A stretch of DNA of 17,942 nucleotides, taken from positions 1-17,942 of the forward strand of contig BEIR01000007.1 of NCBI GenBank assembly GCA_002898855.1, in the 5' to 3' direction. Position numbers and translations under genes: made by a program. The notes under the pieces were generated by a model. The model saw only the letters and a list, made by a program, of their open reading frames with translations, was not told the DNA's origin and ran no database searches. Shown in pieces: positions 1 to 7,019 of this stretch; position 1 is the stretch's first letter, and every line of letters begins with the position of its first letter. This DNA comes from a bacterium HR41. Its GTDB lineage: Bacteria; Actinomycetota; Thermoleophilia; Solirubrobacterales; Thermoleophilaceae.

Positions 1-500
1 CACTTTTCGCGCGGGCGCTGCGGGATCTCGGTGCCTTCCTCGGGGAGCGCGAGCCGCTCGCGGTGGTCGCGAGTGCCGACGGGTCAGCCAAACGGCTGGC
101 GGCGACGCTGGCGCGCTCGATGCCGTTCTTCGACGACCGCGGTTTCTGGAAGCGCGCCCAGATCACGGCCAACGACCTCGCTCTCGCCGGTGTCGCGGCG
201 TTCGAAGACCTCGACGAGCTGACGATCTTCGCCGACAACCTCGTGCCGCACGTGCTCCGTGTCGACGGGGTGGTTCGCTACGACCCCGCGCTCGCCGCAC
301 GGATCGACCGTGGCGAGCCGATCCCGGCCAACTCCCCGCCCGAGCGCGAGATCCGCGCCGCGGCCGTCTGTGCCTGCGAGCGGCTGGCCGCGCTCGTGGG
401 GCGCCCGCCCCGCGAGATCGATGTGTGGCTGTGGAACCGCGGGCAGGACCGCCGCTACAAGGCGCGGCCGCGCCACCGCACGCGTACCGTTTTCTACTGA
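1..500 (+). CDS. Queuosine-salvage hydrolase (DUF2419 / Q-salvage family), C-terminal part
   Basis: The frame is open from the window edge (first full codon at 3) to TGA at 498-500, so the N-terminus lies outside. The visible ~165 residues match the end of the DUF2419 family, known as queuosine 5'-phosphate N-glycosylases that release queuine for reuse in tRNA modification. Family landmarks seen here are the RAQI segment followed by an Asn-Asp-Leu, a FADNLVPHVL stretch, an acidic EREIRAAAVCACE helix, a WLWN motif, and the C-terminal PRHRTRTVFY tail close to the family's usual end. The family assignment comes from memory of conserved motifs; no search was run. A GTG at 63 could be mistaken for the start, but homologous sequence continues upstream of it. 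The gene converges on the phosphoesterase gene, with a candidate bidirectional hairpin between them. Confidence 0.8.
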   Translation, partial: LFARALRDLGAFLGEREPLAVVASADGSAKRLAATLARSMPFFDDRGFWKRAQITANDLALAGVAAFEDLDELTIFADNLVPHVLRVDGVVRYDPALAARIDRGEPIPANSPPEREIRAAAVCACERLAALVGRPPREIDVWLWNRGQDRRYKARPRHRTRTVFY

Positions 501-507
501 CCGCTTC

Positions 508-536
508 AGCGATCGCGTGCAGCGAGCGCGACCGCT
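508..536. terminator. Candidate bidirectional terminator hairpin
   Basis: The arms at 508-517 (AGCGATCGCG) and 527-536 (CGCGACCGCT) form a 10-bp stem with a 9-base loop. The single mismatch (A/C) on the plus-strand transcript becomes a G-U pair on the minus-strand transcript. The hairpin lies between two convergent genes, 8 bases after the first stop and 29 bases beyond the minus-strand gene's stop. There is no U-tract, so intrinsic termination is an inference. Confidence 0.35.
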
Positions 537-565
537 CGAGGGAGTGCGCGGCGACCCTGGCCGCT

Positions 566-1783
566 TCAGGGACGCACCCGGAAGCGCACGTCGCTGCGGT
601 ACAGGCGGCCGTCCGGCGAGCGTGCCGACACCGTCAGACGGTAGGCGCCCGGCGGCAAGCGCGATGGCAGCCGGAGGTCGAAACGGCCGCTGGCCGCGAG
701 CGGTTCACGACTGAAGGTGGGACGCACGTAGCGGCGCGTGCGGCAGGCGGCGCGCGCGAAGACGAGCGCGCCGCGCGTGTCGGCGCCGAGCGCCGCGCAG
801 CGCTCGCCGACCCGCCTGACGAGCGTCAGCGAGACGCGCCGCGCGTATGCGACACGACCGGCCAGCCGGCGCACCGTGCGCCGCTCAGAGCGGTCGCGGG
901 GAAGCACCCACACGAGCCGCGACGCCAGCGCAGAGTGGGTGCGGCATTCGAGAGTGCCGGAGTCGAGCACACTCCCGCCGATCGCGACGAACGCATAAGC
1001 GAGCTCGCCGACACCGAGCCGCAAGCGCAGCGCGCCGGCAACACCGCCGAATGCGGCCGCTACGCGCGGGTCATTGCGATCGGGAGCGCTCGGAGCGCGT
1101 CCGTCGGTGCCGACGACGAACTGCGTGATCCCGCGCGTCGGCCAAAGCCGCTGGTAGTTGTGCGCGTGGCCGCCGAGCCACGCTACGGCACGCCCGGCGC
1201 TCGCCGCGAAGAGCGGCTCAAGACGCGGCGTGTTGTACTGCGGTCCGGCCGAAAAGCGCGGGTAGTGCGTGAAGACCACCGTGCAGGTGCCGGGGTAGCG
1301 GGCGAGGTCGTTGCGTAGCCACGTCTCCTGGGGTGAGCCGCGCGCCGTGGCTTCCATGCTGCTGAGGCTCACGAAGTGCCAGCCGGCGAGATCGAACGAG
1401 TACCAGTGGCCGCCATCGGGCTGGCGGACACGGGGCCCCCAGTAGGCGTCGTAGCCCTGGCTGCGCTCCAACCACTCGTGGTTGCCGGGGGTCGGATACG
1501 TCACCGCCTTGAAGCGCCCGAAGGCGGTGTCGTAGTTGCGCTGGAACTCGCTGGCCGTGCCGCGCTCGTAGACGTCGCCGAGGTATAGGAAGGCGTTGGG
1601 CGGCTCGCTTCCGACGAGCGCCGCGACGGCGTCGTCGGTGCTTTCGGGGATCGCACCGTCGCCGACCGCCCAGACCGTCGCGAGCGGCTGGGCGTGCACG
1701 CCCGACGGCAGCGCGGCAAACGTCAGGCAGAGCGCGCCGGCGACCGTCGCCACTTTTCTCGCAGCTGCCACGCCGATGCTCAC
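566..1783 (-). CDS. Secreted calcineurin-like metallophosphoesterase
   Basis: A 405-residue protein. Residues 1-31 look like a signal peptide: positive N-terminus, hydrophobic core to about 25, and a likely cut after VHA. The metallophosphatase motifs appear in order: VGDG (Asp42), YLGDVYE (Asp70), GNHEW (Asn101-His102), FTHYPRF (His173) and GGHAHNY (His206, His208), which together supply the usual dinuclear metal ligands. The arrangement resembles purple-acid-phosphatase-like and alkaline-phosphatase-like family members. Residues from about 285 to 405 form a separate Arg-rich, probably beta-sandwich region ending in PPGAYRLTVSARSPDG, typical of extracellular accessory domains. The substrate cannot be told from sequence; a phosphomonoester or phosphodiester is possible. 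The start is GTG at 1783; a second GTG at 1771 is possible and no Shine-Dalgarno sequence helps to choose. Confidence 0.87.
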   Translation of the reverse strand: MSIGVAAARKVATVAGALCLTFAALPSGVHAQPLATVWAVGDGAIPESTDDAVAALVGSEPPNAFLYLGDVYERGTASEFQRNYDTAFGRFKAVTYPTPGNHEWLERSQGYDAYWGPRVRQPDGGHWYSFDLAGWHFVSLSSMEATARGSPQETWLRNDLARYPGTCTVVFTHYPRFSAGPQYNTPRLEPLFAASAGRAVAWLGGHAHNYQRLWPTRGITQFVVGTDGRAPSAPDRNDPRVAAAFGGVAGALRLRLGVGELAYAFVAIGGSVLDSGTLECRTHSALASRLVWVLPRDRSERRTVRRLAGRVAYARRVSLTLVRRVGERCAALGADTRGALVFARAACRTRRYVRPTFSREPLAASGRFDLRLPSRLPPGAYRLTVSARSPDGRLYRSDVRFRVRP

Positions 1784-1837
1784 GCCGATAGATAACGCGG
1801 AGCGTGGTCGCTAGCTGCGGTCGGCCGCGGCACCCGT

Positions 1838-1862
1838 GGCGCGCAGCGGCGGGCTGCGCGCC
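1838..1862 (-). terminator. Candidate terminator hairpin after cysE
   Basis: A perfect 9-bp inverted repeat (GGCGCGCAG / CTGCGCGCC) with a 7-base loop, 36 bases past the cysE stop in the 115-base gap before the phosphoesterase start. No U-tract follows on the minus strand, so this would be a stem-only terminator of the kind proposed for high-GC bacteria. Confidence 0.42.
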
Positions 1863-1898
1863 GTCCAAGCGCTGCGTGCCGCAGCGAGCTGGCTGCGA

Positions 1899-2648
1899 TC
1901 AGCCGCCGGCGGAGCTCGGCCCGCGCCGACGCTCGAAGCGCCGCACCTCGCCGGCCGGGCGCCGCCCGGTCAGCTCTTCGACCAAACGCTGGAGGGTGTC
2001 GATCCGCTCGGCGAGGTGGGTGATCGCATCGGCGACAGGGTCGGGCAGGTGCGCCCAGTCGGCGTCGGGGCCGGTCGGGCGCTTGCCGTCGACGCGCACC
2101 GGATGACCGGGGTTGCCGACGACCGTCGAGTTAGCCGGCACGTCGTGGATAACCACGCTGTTGGCCCCCACTTTCGCTCCCTCGCCGATCTCGACCGGGC
2201 CGAGCACCTTCGCTCCCGAGCCGATGATCACGCGGTCGCGCACGGTGGGGTGGCGCTTGCCGCGCGCGAAACCGGTGCCGCCGAGCGTGACGCCCTGGTA
2301 GAGAGTGACGTCGTCGCCGACCTCGGCCGTCTCCCCGATCACGACCCCGACACCGTGATCGATGAAGAGACGCTTGCCGAGCCGCGCCGCCGGGTGGATC
2401 TCGACTCCCGTCGCGAGTCGTACAACGTGCATGATCGCGTGCGGCACAAGCGGCACACCGGCTCGCCACAGGGCGTGCGCCACGCGGTGTGCCAGCACCG
2501 CTTGGACTCCGCCGTATGTCAGCAGGATCGTGAGGCTGCCGAGCTCTCGAGCGGCCGGGTCCCGCTCGCGTGCCGCCGCGATAGCGTCTCCGACGGCCCG
2601 CCGCAAGCGCGCTACAGGCCCAAGGGGTTTCGCGCCCTTGCGCATCAT
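1899..2648 (-). CDS. cysE: Serine O-acetyltransferase
   Basis: A 249-residue protein that makes O-acetylserine from L-serine and acetyl-CoA, the first step of cysteine synthesis. An N-terminal helical region (about 1-80) is followed by a left-handed beta-helix of hexapeptide repeats (about 82-190). The active-site Asp97-His98 (RLFIDHG) and the [17 protein letters not shown] loop are in place, followed by the late repeats ending [12 protein letters not shown]. The C-terminal tail (about 205-230) is a predicted amphipathic helix. The protein ends in a Gly/Ser stretch rather than the terminal Ile of enterobacterial CysE that docks into CysK. ATG at 2648 overlaps the cysK stop by four bases (ATGA), so translation is probably coupled. 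The open frame runs on to 3497, but that part is the shadow of cysK. Confidence 0.95.
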   Translation of the reverse strand: MMRKGAKPLGPVARLRRAVGDAIAAARERDPAARELGSLTILLTYGGVQAVLAHRVAHALWRAGVPLVPHAIMHVVRLATGVEIHPAARLGKRLFIDHGVGVVIGETAEVGDDVTLYQGVTLGGTGFARGKRHPTVRDRVIIGSGAKVLGPVEIGEGAKVGANSVVIHDVPANSTVVGNPGHPVRVDGKRPTGPDADWAHLPDPVADAITHLAERIDTLQRLVEELTGRRPAGEVRRFERRRGPSSAGG

Positions 2649-3604
2649 TCGACGAAGAACGGCGTCGTCACGTAGCGCTCGCCGGCGTCGGGCAGGATCA
2701 CCGCGATCGTCCGGCCCTGCCATTCGCGCCTGCGCCCGACCTGCAGCGCCGCCCACAGCGCCGCCCCGGCCGAGATGCCCACGGACACGCCCTCGCGCCG
2801 GGCACAGGCACGGGCTGTGGCGAGCGCGTCCTCGTCGGCGACCGTGACGACCTCGTCGATCACCTCGCGGTTCAGGACCGGTGGCACGAACCCGGCACCG
2901 ATTCCCTGGATGCGGTGCGGACCGGGTCGGCGCCCCGACAGCACCGCCGACGTGCGCGGCTCCACCGCGACGACGTGCAGCGCCGGGTTGCGCTCTTTCA
3001 GCCGCTCGCCGCAACCGGTGATCGTGCCGCCGGTTCCGACGCCGCAGACGAGCACATCGACGCGTCCCTCGAGGTCGCGCCAGAGCTCCTCGGCGGTGCC
3101 GCGCCGGTGCGCCTCGGGGTTGGCGGGGTTCGAGAACTGGTCGGGCATGAAGAACTCGTCGCCCGACTCGGCAAGCCGGCGCGCTTCCTCGACTGCCTCG
3201 TCCATGCCACCCATCGACTCGGTTTCGATCACCTCGGCGCCGTAAAGGCGCAGCAGGCGCTCGCGTTCCCGGCTCATCCCCTGCGGCATCGTCAACACCA
3301 AGCGGTAGCCACGGGCGGCGCACACGAAGGCGAGCGCGATGCCGGTGTTGCCCGATGTCGGCTCGACGATCGTCGTGCGGCCCGGTTCGATCCGGCCTTC
3401 GGCCTCGGCCGCGGCGAGCATCGCCCAGCCAATGCGGTCCTTCACCGAGCCCGCCGGGTTGTACGCCTCGAGCTTGCCGACGATCTCGGCGCCGCACTCG
3501 GGGTCGAGCCGGCGCAGCCTGACCATCGGCGTGTTGCCGATCAGCTGCGCGAGGTTGTCGACGACCGCTGCGGGCGGCCGGCCTGTCGAGCGTTCGCGCA
3601 GCAT
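2645..3604 (-). CDS. cysK: O-acetylserine sulfhydrylase (cysteine synthase A)
   Basis: A 319-residue, fold-type II, PLP-dependent enzyme that converts O-acetylserine and sulfide to cysteine. It opens with the family signature IGNTPMVRL. The PLP lysine is Lys55 in NPAGSVKDR, and the substrate loop TSGNTG is at 83-88. The Gly-rich phosphate-binding loop is [10 protein letters not shown] (about 190) and the PLP-ring serine is in ISAGAA near the C-terminus. The length fits CysK. ATG at 3604 was chosen because homology begins just after it and the preceding regulator gene ends at 3627; the frame is open further upstream but would overlap that gene in non-homologous sequence. No strong ribosome site is visible. 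It forms an operon with the Rrf2 gene upstream (22-base gap) and cysE downstream (4-base overlap). Cystathionine beta-synthase is less likely, because of length and the CysE partner. Confidence 0.94.
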   Translation of the reverse strand: MLRERSTGRPPAAVVDNLAQLIGNTPMVRLRRLDPECGAEIVGKLEAYNPAGSVKDRIGWAMLAAAEAEGRIEPGRTTIVEPTSGNTGIALAFVCAARGYRLVLTMPQGMSRERERLLRLYGAEVIETESMGGMDEAVEEARRLAESGDEFFMPDQFSNPANPEAHRRGTAEELWRDLEGRVDVLVCGVGTGGTITGCGERLKERNPALHVVAVEPRTSAVLSGRRPGPHRIQGIGAGFVPPVLNREVIDEVVTVADEDALATARACARREGVSVGISAGAALWAALQVGRRREWQGRTIAVILPDAGERYVTTPFFVE

Positions 3605-3626
3605 CGCGGCGTTGGCGCTGGCCGCG

Positions 3627-4028
3627 CTAGATCCAGTACATGGTGGCGCCCGCCTGCTGCGCCTCGCGCTCGACCACGTCGCGCAACGTGTGTCCCGCCA
3701 GGACGTCCTTGACGGCGCGCACCACGTCCTCCCAGAGCGGCCCGTGTTCGGACGCGCCCTGACCGATCTCGCCCTCGAGCAGCTCGACGACCTCGAGGAT
3801 GTTGATCTCCTCTGGAGCGCGCGCCAGCTGATAGCCACCTTTCACGCCCCGCTGGCTCTGGAGAATTCCGCCCCGCCTGAGAATCGAAAACAGACCCTCG
3901 AGGAACTGGACGGGAATGTCGCGCGCCCGGGCGATCTCGGCGATCGGCACGGGTCCCTCTTCAGCGCGCAGAGCGAGCTCACAGAGCGCTCGAACCGCAT
4001 AGGGTGACTTTGTCGTGATCACTAACAC
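3627..4028 (-). CDS. Rrf2-family transcriptional regulator (CymR-like)
   Basis: A 133-residue Rrf2 protein. Typical N-terminus [16 protein letters not shown], winged helix-turn-helix at about 28-70 with the signature [20 protein letters not shown], then a long dimerisation helix. Rrf2 proteins divide into iron-sulfur sensors (IscR, NsrR) with three clustered cysteines near residue 90-110, and apo types such as CymR. Here that region has no cysteine; the only one in the protein is Cys16. As first gene of an operon with cysK and cysE, it probably represses sulfur or cysteine genes, with CysK or O-acetylserine as the signal; this is an inference from the Firmicute CymR-CysK pair. GTG at 4028 was taken; GTG at 4022 is equally possible and gives a more standard N-terminus. 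The start region overlaps palindromic sequence that may be its own operator. Confidence 0.9.
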   Translation of the reverse strand: MLVITTKSPYAVRALCELALRAEEGPVPIAEIARARDIPVQFLEGLFSILRRGGILQSQRGVKGGYQLARAPEEINILEVVELLEGEIGQGASEHGPLWEDVVRAVKDVLAGHTLRDVVEREAQQAGATMYWI

Positions 4029-4039
4029 CGATAGTCACT
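4004..4039. promoter_or_regulatory. Candidate operator: overlapping repeats at the Rrf2/VanZ divergent start region
   Basis: Three elements overlap: an inverted pair GTGACT (4004-4009) and AGTCAC (4033-4038), an 8-base palindrome GTGATCAC (4015-4022), and a direct pair TCACT (4019-4023 and 4035-4039). They cover the Rrf2 start codons. This is where an autoregulatory Rrf2 operator would be expected, but the sequence does not match the CymR or IscR sites I know, so the role is a guess. Confidence 0.3.
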
Positions 4040-4042
4040 CTA
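4037..4042 (-). promoter_or_regulatory. Candidate -10 element for the Rrf2-cysK-cysE operon
   Basis: The minus strand reads TAGAGT, then 8 bases, then the GTG at 4028. This matches a TANNNT -10 hexamer giving a leaderless or near-leaderless mRNA. No convincing -35 element is seen at 17 bases. The same geometry occurs before dnaE. Confidence 0.35.
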
Positions 4043-4092
4043 CGAGATCCGTCCGGAGCACGAGCCAACACAGCTCCGCGCCGACCACAACG

Positions 4093-4536
4093 GTGCACAC
4101 CCCCACCAGGGGCCCGGCACGCGCCGCGCGCGTCCGTGCCCGCACCCTTTTCGGGTTGTGGCTTCCCCCGCTCGTGCTGATGGCGTTGATCTTCTTCTTT
4201 TCCGACCAGCCGAACCTACACACGAACCTCGGCTTGATCGACTTCGTCGGCCGCAAGATCGTCCACTTTATGGAGTACGCCCTGCTTGCGTGGCTGTGGT
4301 GCCGCGCTTTCACGGGTAGCGGCGCGCTGGCGCTACGGACATCGGCAGTCGTGTCAGTCCTCCTGGCATCGGCGTACGCCGCAAGCGACGAGTACCACCA
4401 GACGTTCGTTCCCGGACGCGCCGGCACGGTTCGTGACTGGCTTATCGACACCGCCGGCGTGCTTGTCGGCGCCGCTGTGTGGCTTCGCCGACGAGCCGAA
4501 GCGGGGCACGCCGCGGCGCGCGTGAGTGCCCGATGA
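4093..4536 (+). CDS. VanZ-like family membrane protein
   Basis: A 147-residue protein with four predicted membrane helices (about 21-37, 56-72, 84-98, 116-131). The VanZ-like signature residues are clear: FSDQPNL after helix 1, KIVHFMEYALLAWL at the second helix, then ASDEYHQTFVPGRAGTVRDWLIDTAG, with the conserved Asp-Glu, His-Gln and Pro-Gly-Arg. VanZ of enterococci gives low-level teicoplanin resistance, but the role of most chromosomal VanZ-like proteins is unknown, so no resistance is implied. The start is uncertain. GTG at 4093 begins shortly before the first helix. The frame is open back to GTG 4015, which would add a Ser/Thr-rich tail and overlap the divergent Rrf2 gene by 14 bases. 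The stop overlaps the next gene's start (ATGA, 4533-4536). Confidence 0.85.
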   Translation: MHTPTRGPARAARVRARTLFGLWLPPLVLMALIFFFSDQPNLHTNLGLIDFVGRKIVHFMEYALLAWLWCRAFTGSGALALRTSAVVSVLLASAYAASDEYHQTFVPGRAGTVRDWLIDTAGVLVGAAVWLRRRAEAGHAAARVSAR

Positions 4537-5750
4537 CCGAAGAGGGCGCTGTTACGCCGGGGAACGTGGGCGCGAGCAGCCCTCCGCCCGCTGCCGGGCA
4601 CGCCACCGCAAGTCGCGCGAGCAGCGCCAGCGCAGCCACAAGCGCTAGACCCACCGAGCGCCGGTGTGCACAGCTCGGTCTGATCGCTGCCCCCGGGCTT
4701 CCCCACCAGCTCGCGGTCGAGCTTGCCGAGCCGCTGCGCACGCTGCTGGCCGAGCGCTACCCGGACTTCGATTGGCAAGTGCCGGTGCTGCCCGACGCCC
4801 TCGTCGCCCCACCAGCGACCGCGACCGACCTCGTCGCCGAAGCCCGTCGGCGGTTGCTGGAAGGTGACTGGGAGCTCGCCGTCGTGCTCACCGACCTGCC
4901 ACTGCGGATCGGCGGCCGACCGGTCGTTTGGCACGCGAGCCCCACCCACGGCGTCGCGGTCGTGTCGGTGCCGGCGATCGGCCCGATGGGATTGCGGCGC
5001 GGTGTCGAGCGCGCGCTCAACGCGCTCGTCGATGCTCTGCTTGGCGAGCGCGTCGGTGCGGCGACCCGCGACGGCGCGCACAAGCGTCGCGAACAGCGCC
5101 GGGCGCGGCGCATGCGCCGCTGGCTCGACGAGCTGGTCGAGCTCCACACCGAAGGCCCGCATCCCGACACCGGCTGGGTGTCGCTGGCTTCACCGGGTCG
5201 CTTCCGTCTGCTGCTCGGCATGGTGCGCGCCAACCGTCCCTGGCGGCTGGCGCTGCGGCTCTATCGCGCGGTCGTCGCTTCGCTAGCGGCGATCGCGTTC
5301 AGCTTGGTCACCCCCGACATCTGGGCGATCGCAGATCGACTGTCGACGCCACGGCTGCTCGCCCTTTCGCTCCTCTCGGTAACCGTCACGTCGACGACGC
5401 TGGTCGTCGCCCACGGGCTGTGGGAGCGCGCACCGAGCCGCCACGCCCGTGACGAGGCGGCGCTCTTCAACGCCGCCACCGCCCTCACCGTGGCGGTGGG
5501 CACGATAGTCCTCTACGGAACGCTGTTTGTGCTAGCCCTCGCAGGCGCACTGTTGCTCTTGCCCGAGTCGCTCTTGGCAAGCCAGGCTGGCGGAGATGCG
5601 CAGTTCAGCGACTACCTGCGCCTTGCTTGGCTGCTCGGGTCGCTGGCGACGCTCGGTGGCGCGCTCGGTGCCGGGCTCGAGTCGAGCGACGCGGTGCGCG
5701 AAGCGGCGTACGCCTACCGTGGCGAGGAGGAGCGCTCCCTGCCCGGCTAG
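4533..5750 (+). CDS. Unknown membrane protein with N-terminal soluble domain
   Basis: A 405-residue protein I cannot assign to a named family. Residues 1-42 are Ala/Ser/Pro-rich and probably disordered. A soluble domain of about 46-172 carries segments DWELAVVLTDLPLRIGGRP and THGVAVVSVPAIG; the pattern resembles unannotated actinobacterial proteins I recall, but no function is known to me. A charged Arg-rich stretch (183-200) follows, then predicted membrane helices at about 243-262, 273-295, 312-343 (long enough for one or two) and 362-383, and a short polar tail. ATG at 4533 overlaps the VanZ-like stop by four bases, so the two proteins are likely made together and may act in the same membrane process. 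An upstream in-frame start near 4479 would lie inside the VanZ gene and is less likely. Confidence 0.8.
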   Translation: MTEEGAVTPGNVGASSPPPAAGHATASRASSASAATSARPTERRCAQLGLIAAPGLPHQLAVELAEPLRTLLAERYPDFDWQVPVLPDALVAPPATATDLVAEARRRLLEGDWELAVVLTDLPLRIGGRPVVWHASPTHGVAVVSVPAIGPMGLRRGVERALNALVDALLGERVGAATRDGAHKRREQRRARRMRRWLDELVELHTEGPHPDTGWVSLASPGRFRLLLGMVRANRPWRLALRLYRAVVASLAAIAFSLVTPDIWAIADRLSTPRLLALSLLSVTVTSTTLVVAHGLWERAPSRHARDEAALFNAATALTVAVGTIVLYGTLFVLALAGALLLLPESLLASQAGGDAQFSDYLRLAWLLGSLATLGGALGAGLESSDAVREAAYAYRGEEERSLPG

Positions 5751-5767
5751 CACCCGAGCGAGCGACC

Positions 5768-5786
5768 GCGTGCGCTACATGCACGC
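5768..5786. terminator. Weak candidate hairpin between convergent genes
   Basis: A 6-bp stem (GCGTGC / GCACGC) with a 7-base loop in the 74-base gap between two convergent genes. It is short and without a U-tract, and is offered only because of its position. Confidence 0.2.
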
Positions 5787-5824
5787 CGGTTGCGCCGAGC
5801 GCCAGGCGAGGGAGGCGCCGTCCC

Positions 5825-6913
5825 CTACAGCCAGCCGCGCTCGGTGGCGATCAGCACCGCCTGTGCGCGATCGACCGCACCGAGCTTGGCGTAGGTGTTG
5901 TGCAGGTGCGTGCGCACCGTGCTCGTCGACAGCCCGAGCTCGGCGGCGATCTGCTTGTACACCTTGCCCTCGGCGAGGCGCCGGAGGACCTCGAGCTCGC
6001 GCGCACTCAGCGGGCAGGGCTCGACCGCGCGCCGCTCGGCCGTCCCGCCATGTGGCAGCTCGTACAGAACCGCCCGGAGCTGTTTGGTGCCGAGCCCGCA
6101 CAGCTTCGCCGCCTCGAGCAGTTTCCCGGGAGTGATCGCCTGCCCGTGGGCGTAGTGGGCGAGCATGTCCGCGAGCCGCACCAGCGCCGCCTCGCCCGAG
6201 ACGTCGTCGGCGTGGTGGCGCTCGATCGCCGACGCCAACCGGTTCGGCAGCGCCCAGCGGCGAGCCAGCACGCCGCCGACCACGCCGTGGTCGACGCCGA
6301 GCTCGCGCCGTTCGCGGTGGACACGCTCCTCGGGGGTGCGCGCGCCGCGATGGATCTGGTCGGGATAGGCCGGATAGGCGTGCATCAGCACGAGCTTGCC
6401 GATGTCGTGCAGCAGCGCGGCACAGAGCAGCTCGTCGCGCTCGGGGTACTCGAGCTCACGGGCAAGCCGATCGGCCGCGACCTGGGTGGCGATGGCGTGC
6501 AAACGGAAGCGCTCGGGGGCCGCCTCCCAGCCCGGTGTGCGCTCGAAGAAGTCGAAGGTGCGCGTGCGCGAGGCGAGCGCAGCGACGCCGTCGCGGGTGA
6601 GGATCTCGAGCGCCGCCGGCACGCTCGCGATGCGGCCGCGCTTCTTGCCCGCCATGCGGTTGGCGATGCGCAGCACGGTGATCACGAGCGCTACATCCGA
6701 TTCGATCGCACGGATCACCTCGCCGGTGGAGGCGTGCTCGTCACGTACGACCTCGAGCACGCGGTCGCGCGACGCCGCCAACGCAGGGAAGCTCTCTAGC
6801 GCCTCGAAGGCTTTGATCAGCCGCCGGCCGTGTCCCTCGTTGTGACCGCGCACCACCGGGTCGACCCTCGGCGGGCGATGCTCGGCGGGAGACACTGCAA
6901 GCTGCGAGGACAC
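5825..6913 (-). CDS. HDOD/HD-domain protein with C-terminal LuxR-type DNA-binding domain
   Basis: A 362-residue fusion. Residues about 30-270 form an HDOD-type domain: an N-terminal helical half (with SDVALVITVLRIAN at 72-85), then an HD half. Unlike many HDOD domains it keeps a plausible metal set: His139, His169-Asp170 in ALLHDIGKL, His209, His233-His234 and Asp249. Residues 301-362 are a LuxR/FixJ-type helix-turn-helix starting LSARELEVLRRLAEGK, with the recognition segment STSTVRTHLHNTYAKLG. This could be a signalling protein whose HD half binds or hydrolyses a nucleotide (for example a cyclic dinucleotide) and controls DNA binding; ligand and targets are unknown. The GTG start at 6913 has no clear ribosome site; GTG or ATG codons further in are possible. 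It lies 106 bases downstream of gltX on the same strand and is probably a separate unit. Confidence 0.86.
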   Translation of the reverse strand: MSSQLAVSPAEHRPPRVDPVVRGHNEGHGRRLIKAFEALESFPALAASRDRVLEVVRDEHASTGEVIRAIESDVALVITVLRIANRMAGKKRGRIASVPAALEILTRDGVAALASRTRTFDFFERTPGWEAAPERFRLHAIATQVAADRLARELEYPERDELLCAALLHDIGKLVLMHAYPAYPDQIHRGARTPEERVHRERRELGVDHGVVGGVLARRWALPNRLASAIERHHADDVSGEAALVRLADMLAHYAHGQAITPGKLLEAAKLCGLGTKQLRAVLYELPHGGTAERRAVEPCPLSARELEVLRRLAEGKVYKQIAAELGLSTSTVRTHLHNTYAKLGAVDRAQAVLIATERGWL

Positions 6914-6998
6914 TGATGAGGGAGTGCTTCGGTGGCGGCTCGATGGCCCGCGTGGGCCCGTCGCCGGACCTATCGGCAGCTACGGCGTAGCGCTTGAG

Positions 6999-7014
6999 CC
7001 CGCGAGCGTGCGGG
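6999..7014 (-). terminator. Weak candidate hairpin after gltX
   Basis: A 5-bp GC stem (CCCGC / GCGGG) with a 6-base loop starts 5 bases beyond the gltX stop. A second small hairpin, GGCCC/GGGCC with a 4-base loop, lies at 6945-6958 in the same 106-base gap. Neither has a U-tract. Confidence 0.22.
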
Positions 7015-7019
7015 GCCGT

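Noticed and set aside
501..569. Direct repeat CCGCTTCAG at 501-509 and 561-569
   Set aside because: A single nine-base repeat flanking a short gap is expected by chance here and has no further structure.
425..1318. Plus-strand frame (297 codons) opposite the phosphoesterase
   Set aside because: It begins inside the queuosine-salvage gene and has low-complexity Arg/Ala composition; the minus strand carries all metallophosphatase motifs.
3121..3145. GGTTCGA string resembling a tRNA T-arm
   Set aside because: It lies inside cysK coding sequence with no cloverleaf around it; no tRNA was found in the window.
2649..3497. Upstream extension of cysE to a 532-residue fusion
   Set aside because: The extra part is the shifted frame of cysK and has no homology; the ATGA junction at 2645-2648 explains the real start.
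3605..3838. Upstream extension of cysK
   Set aside because: The added 78 residues lie over the Rrf2 gene in another frame and are Ser/Arg-rich without family similarity.
4093..4536. VanZ-like gene as a glycopeptide-resistance determinant
   Set aside because: There is no vanHAX or vanRS neighbour; VanZ-like proteins are widespread in bacteria without such resistance.
5627..6799. Long plus-strand frame (390 codons) opposite the HDOD-LuxR gene
   Set aside because: Antisense shadow: Arg/Ala/Leu-rich product, while the minus strand encodes clear domains over the same bases.
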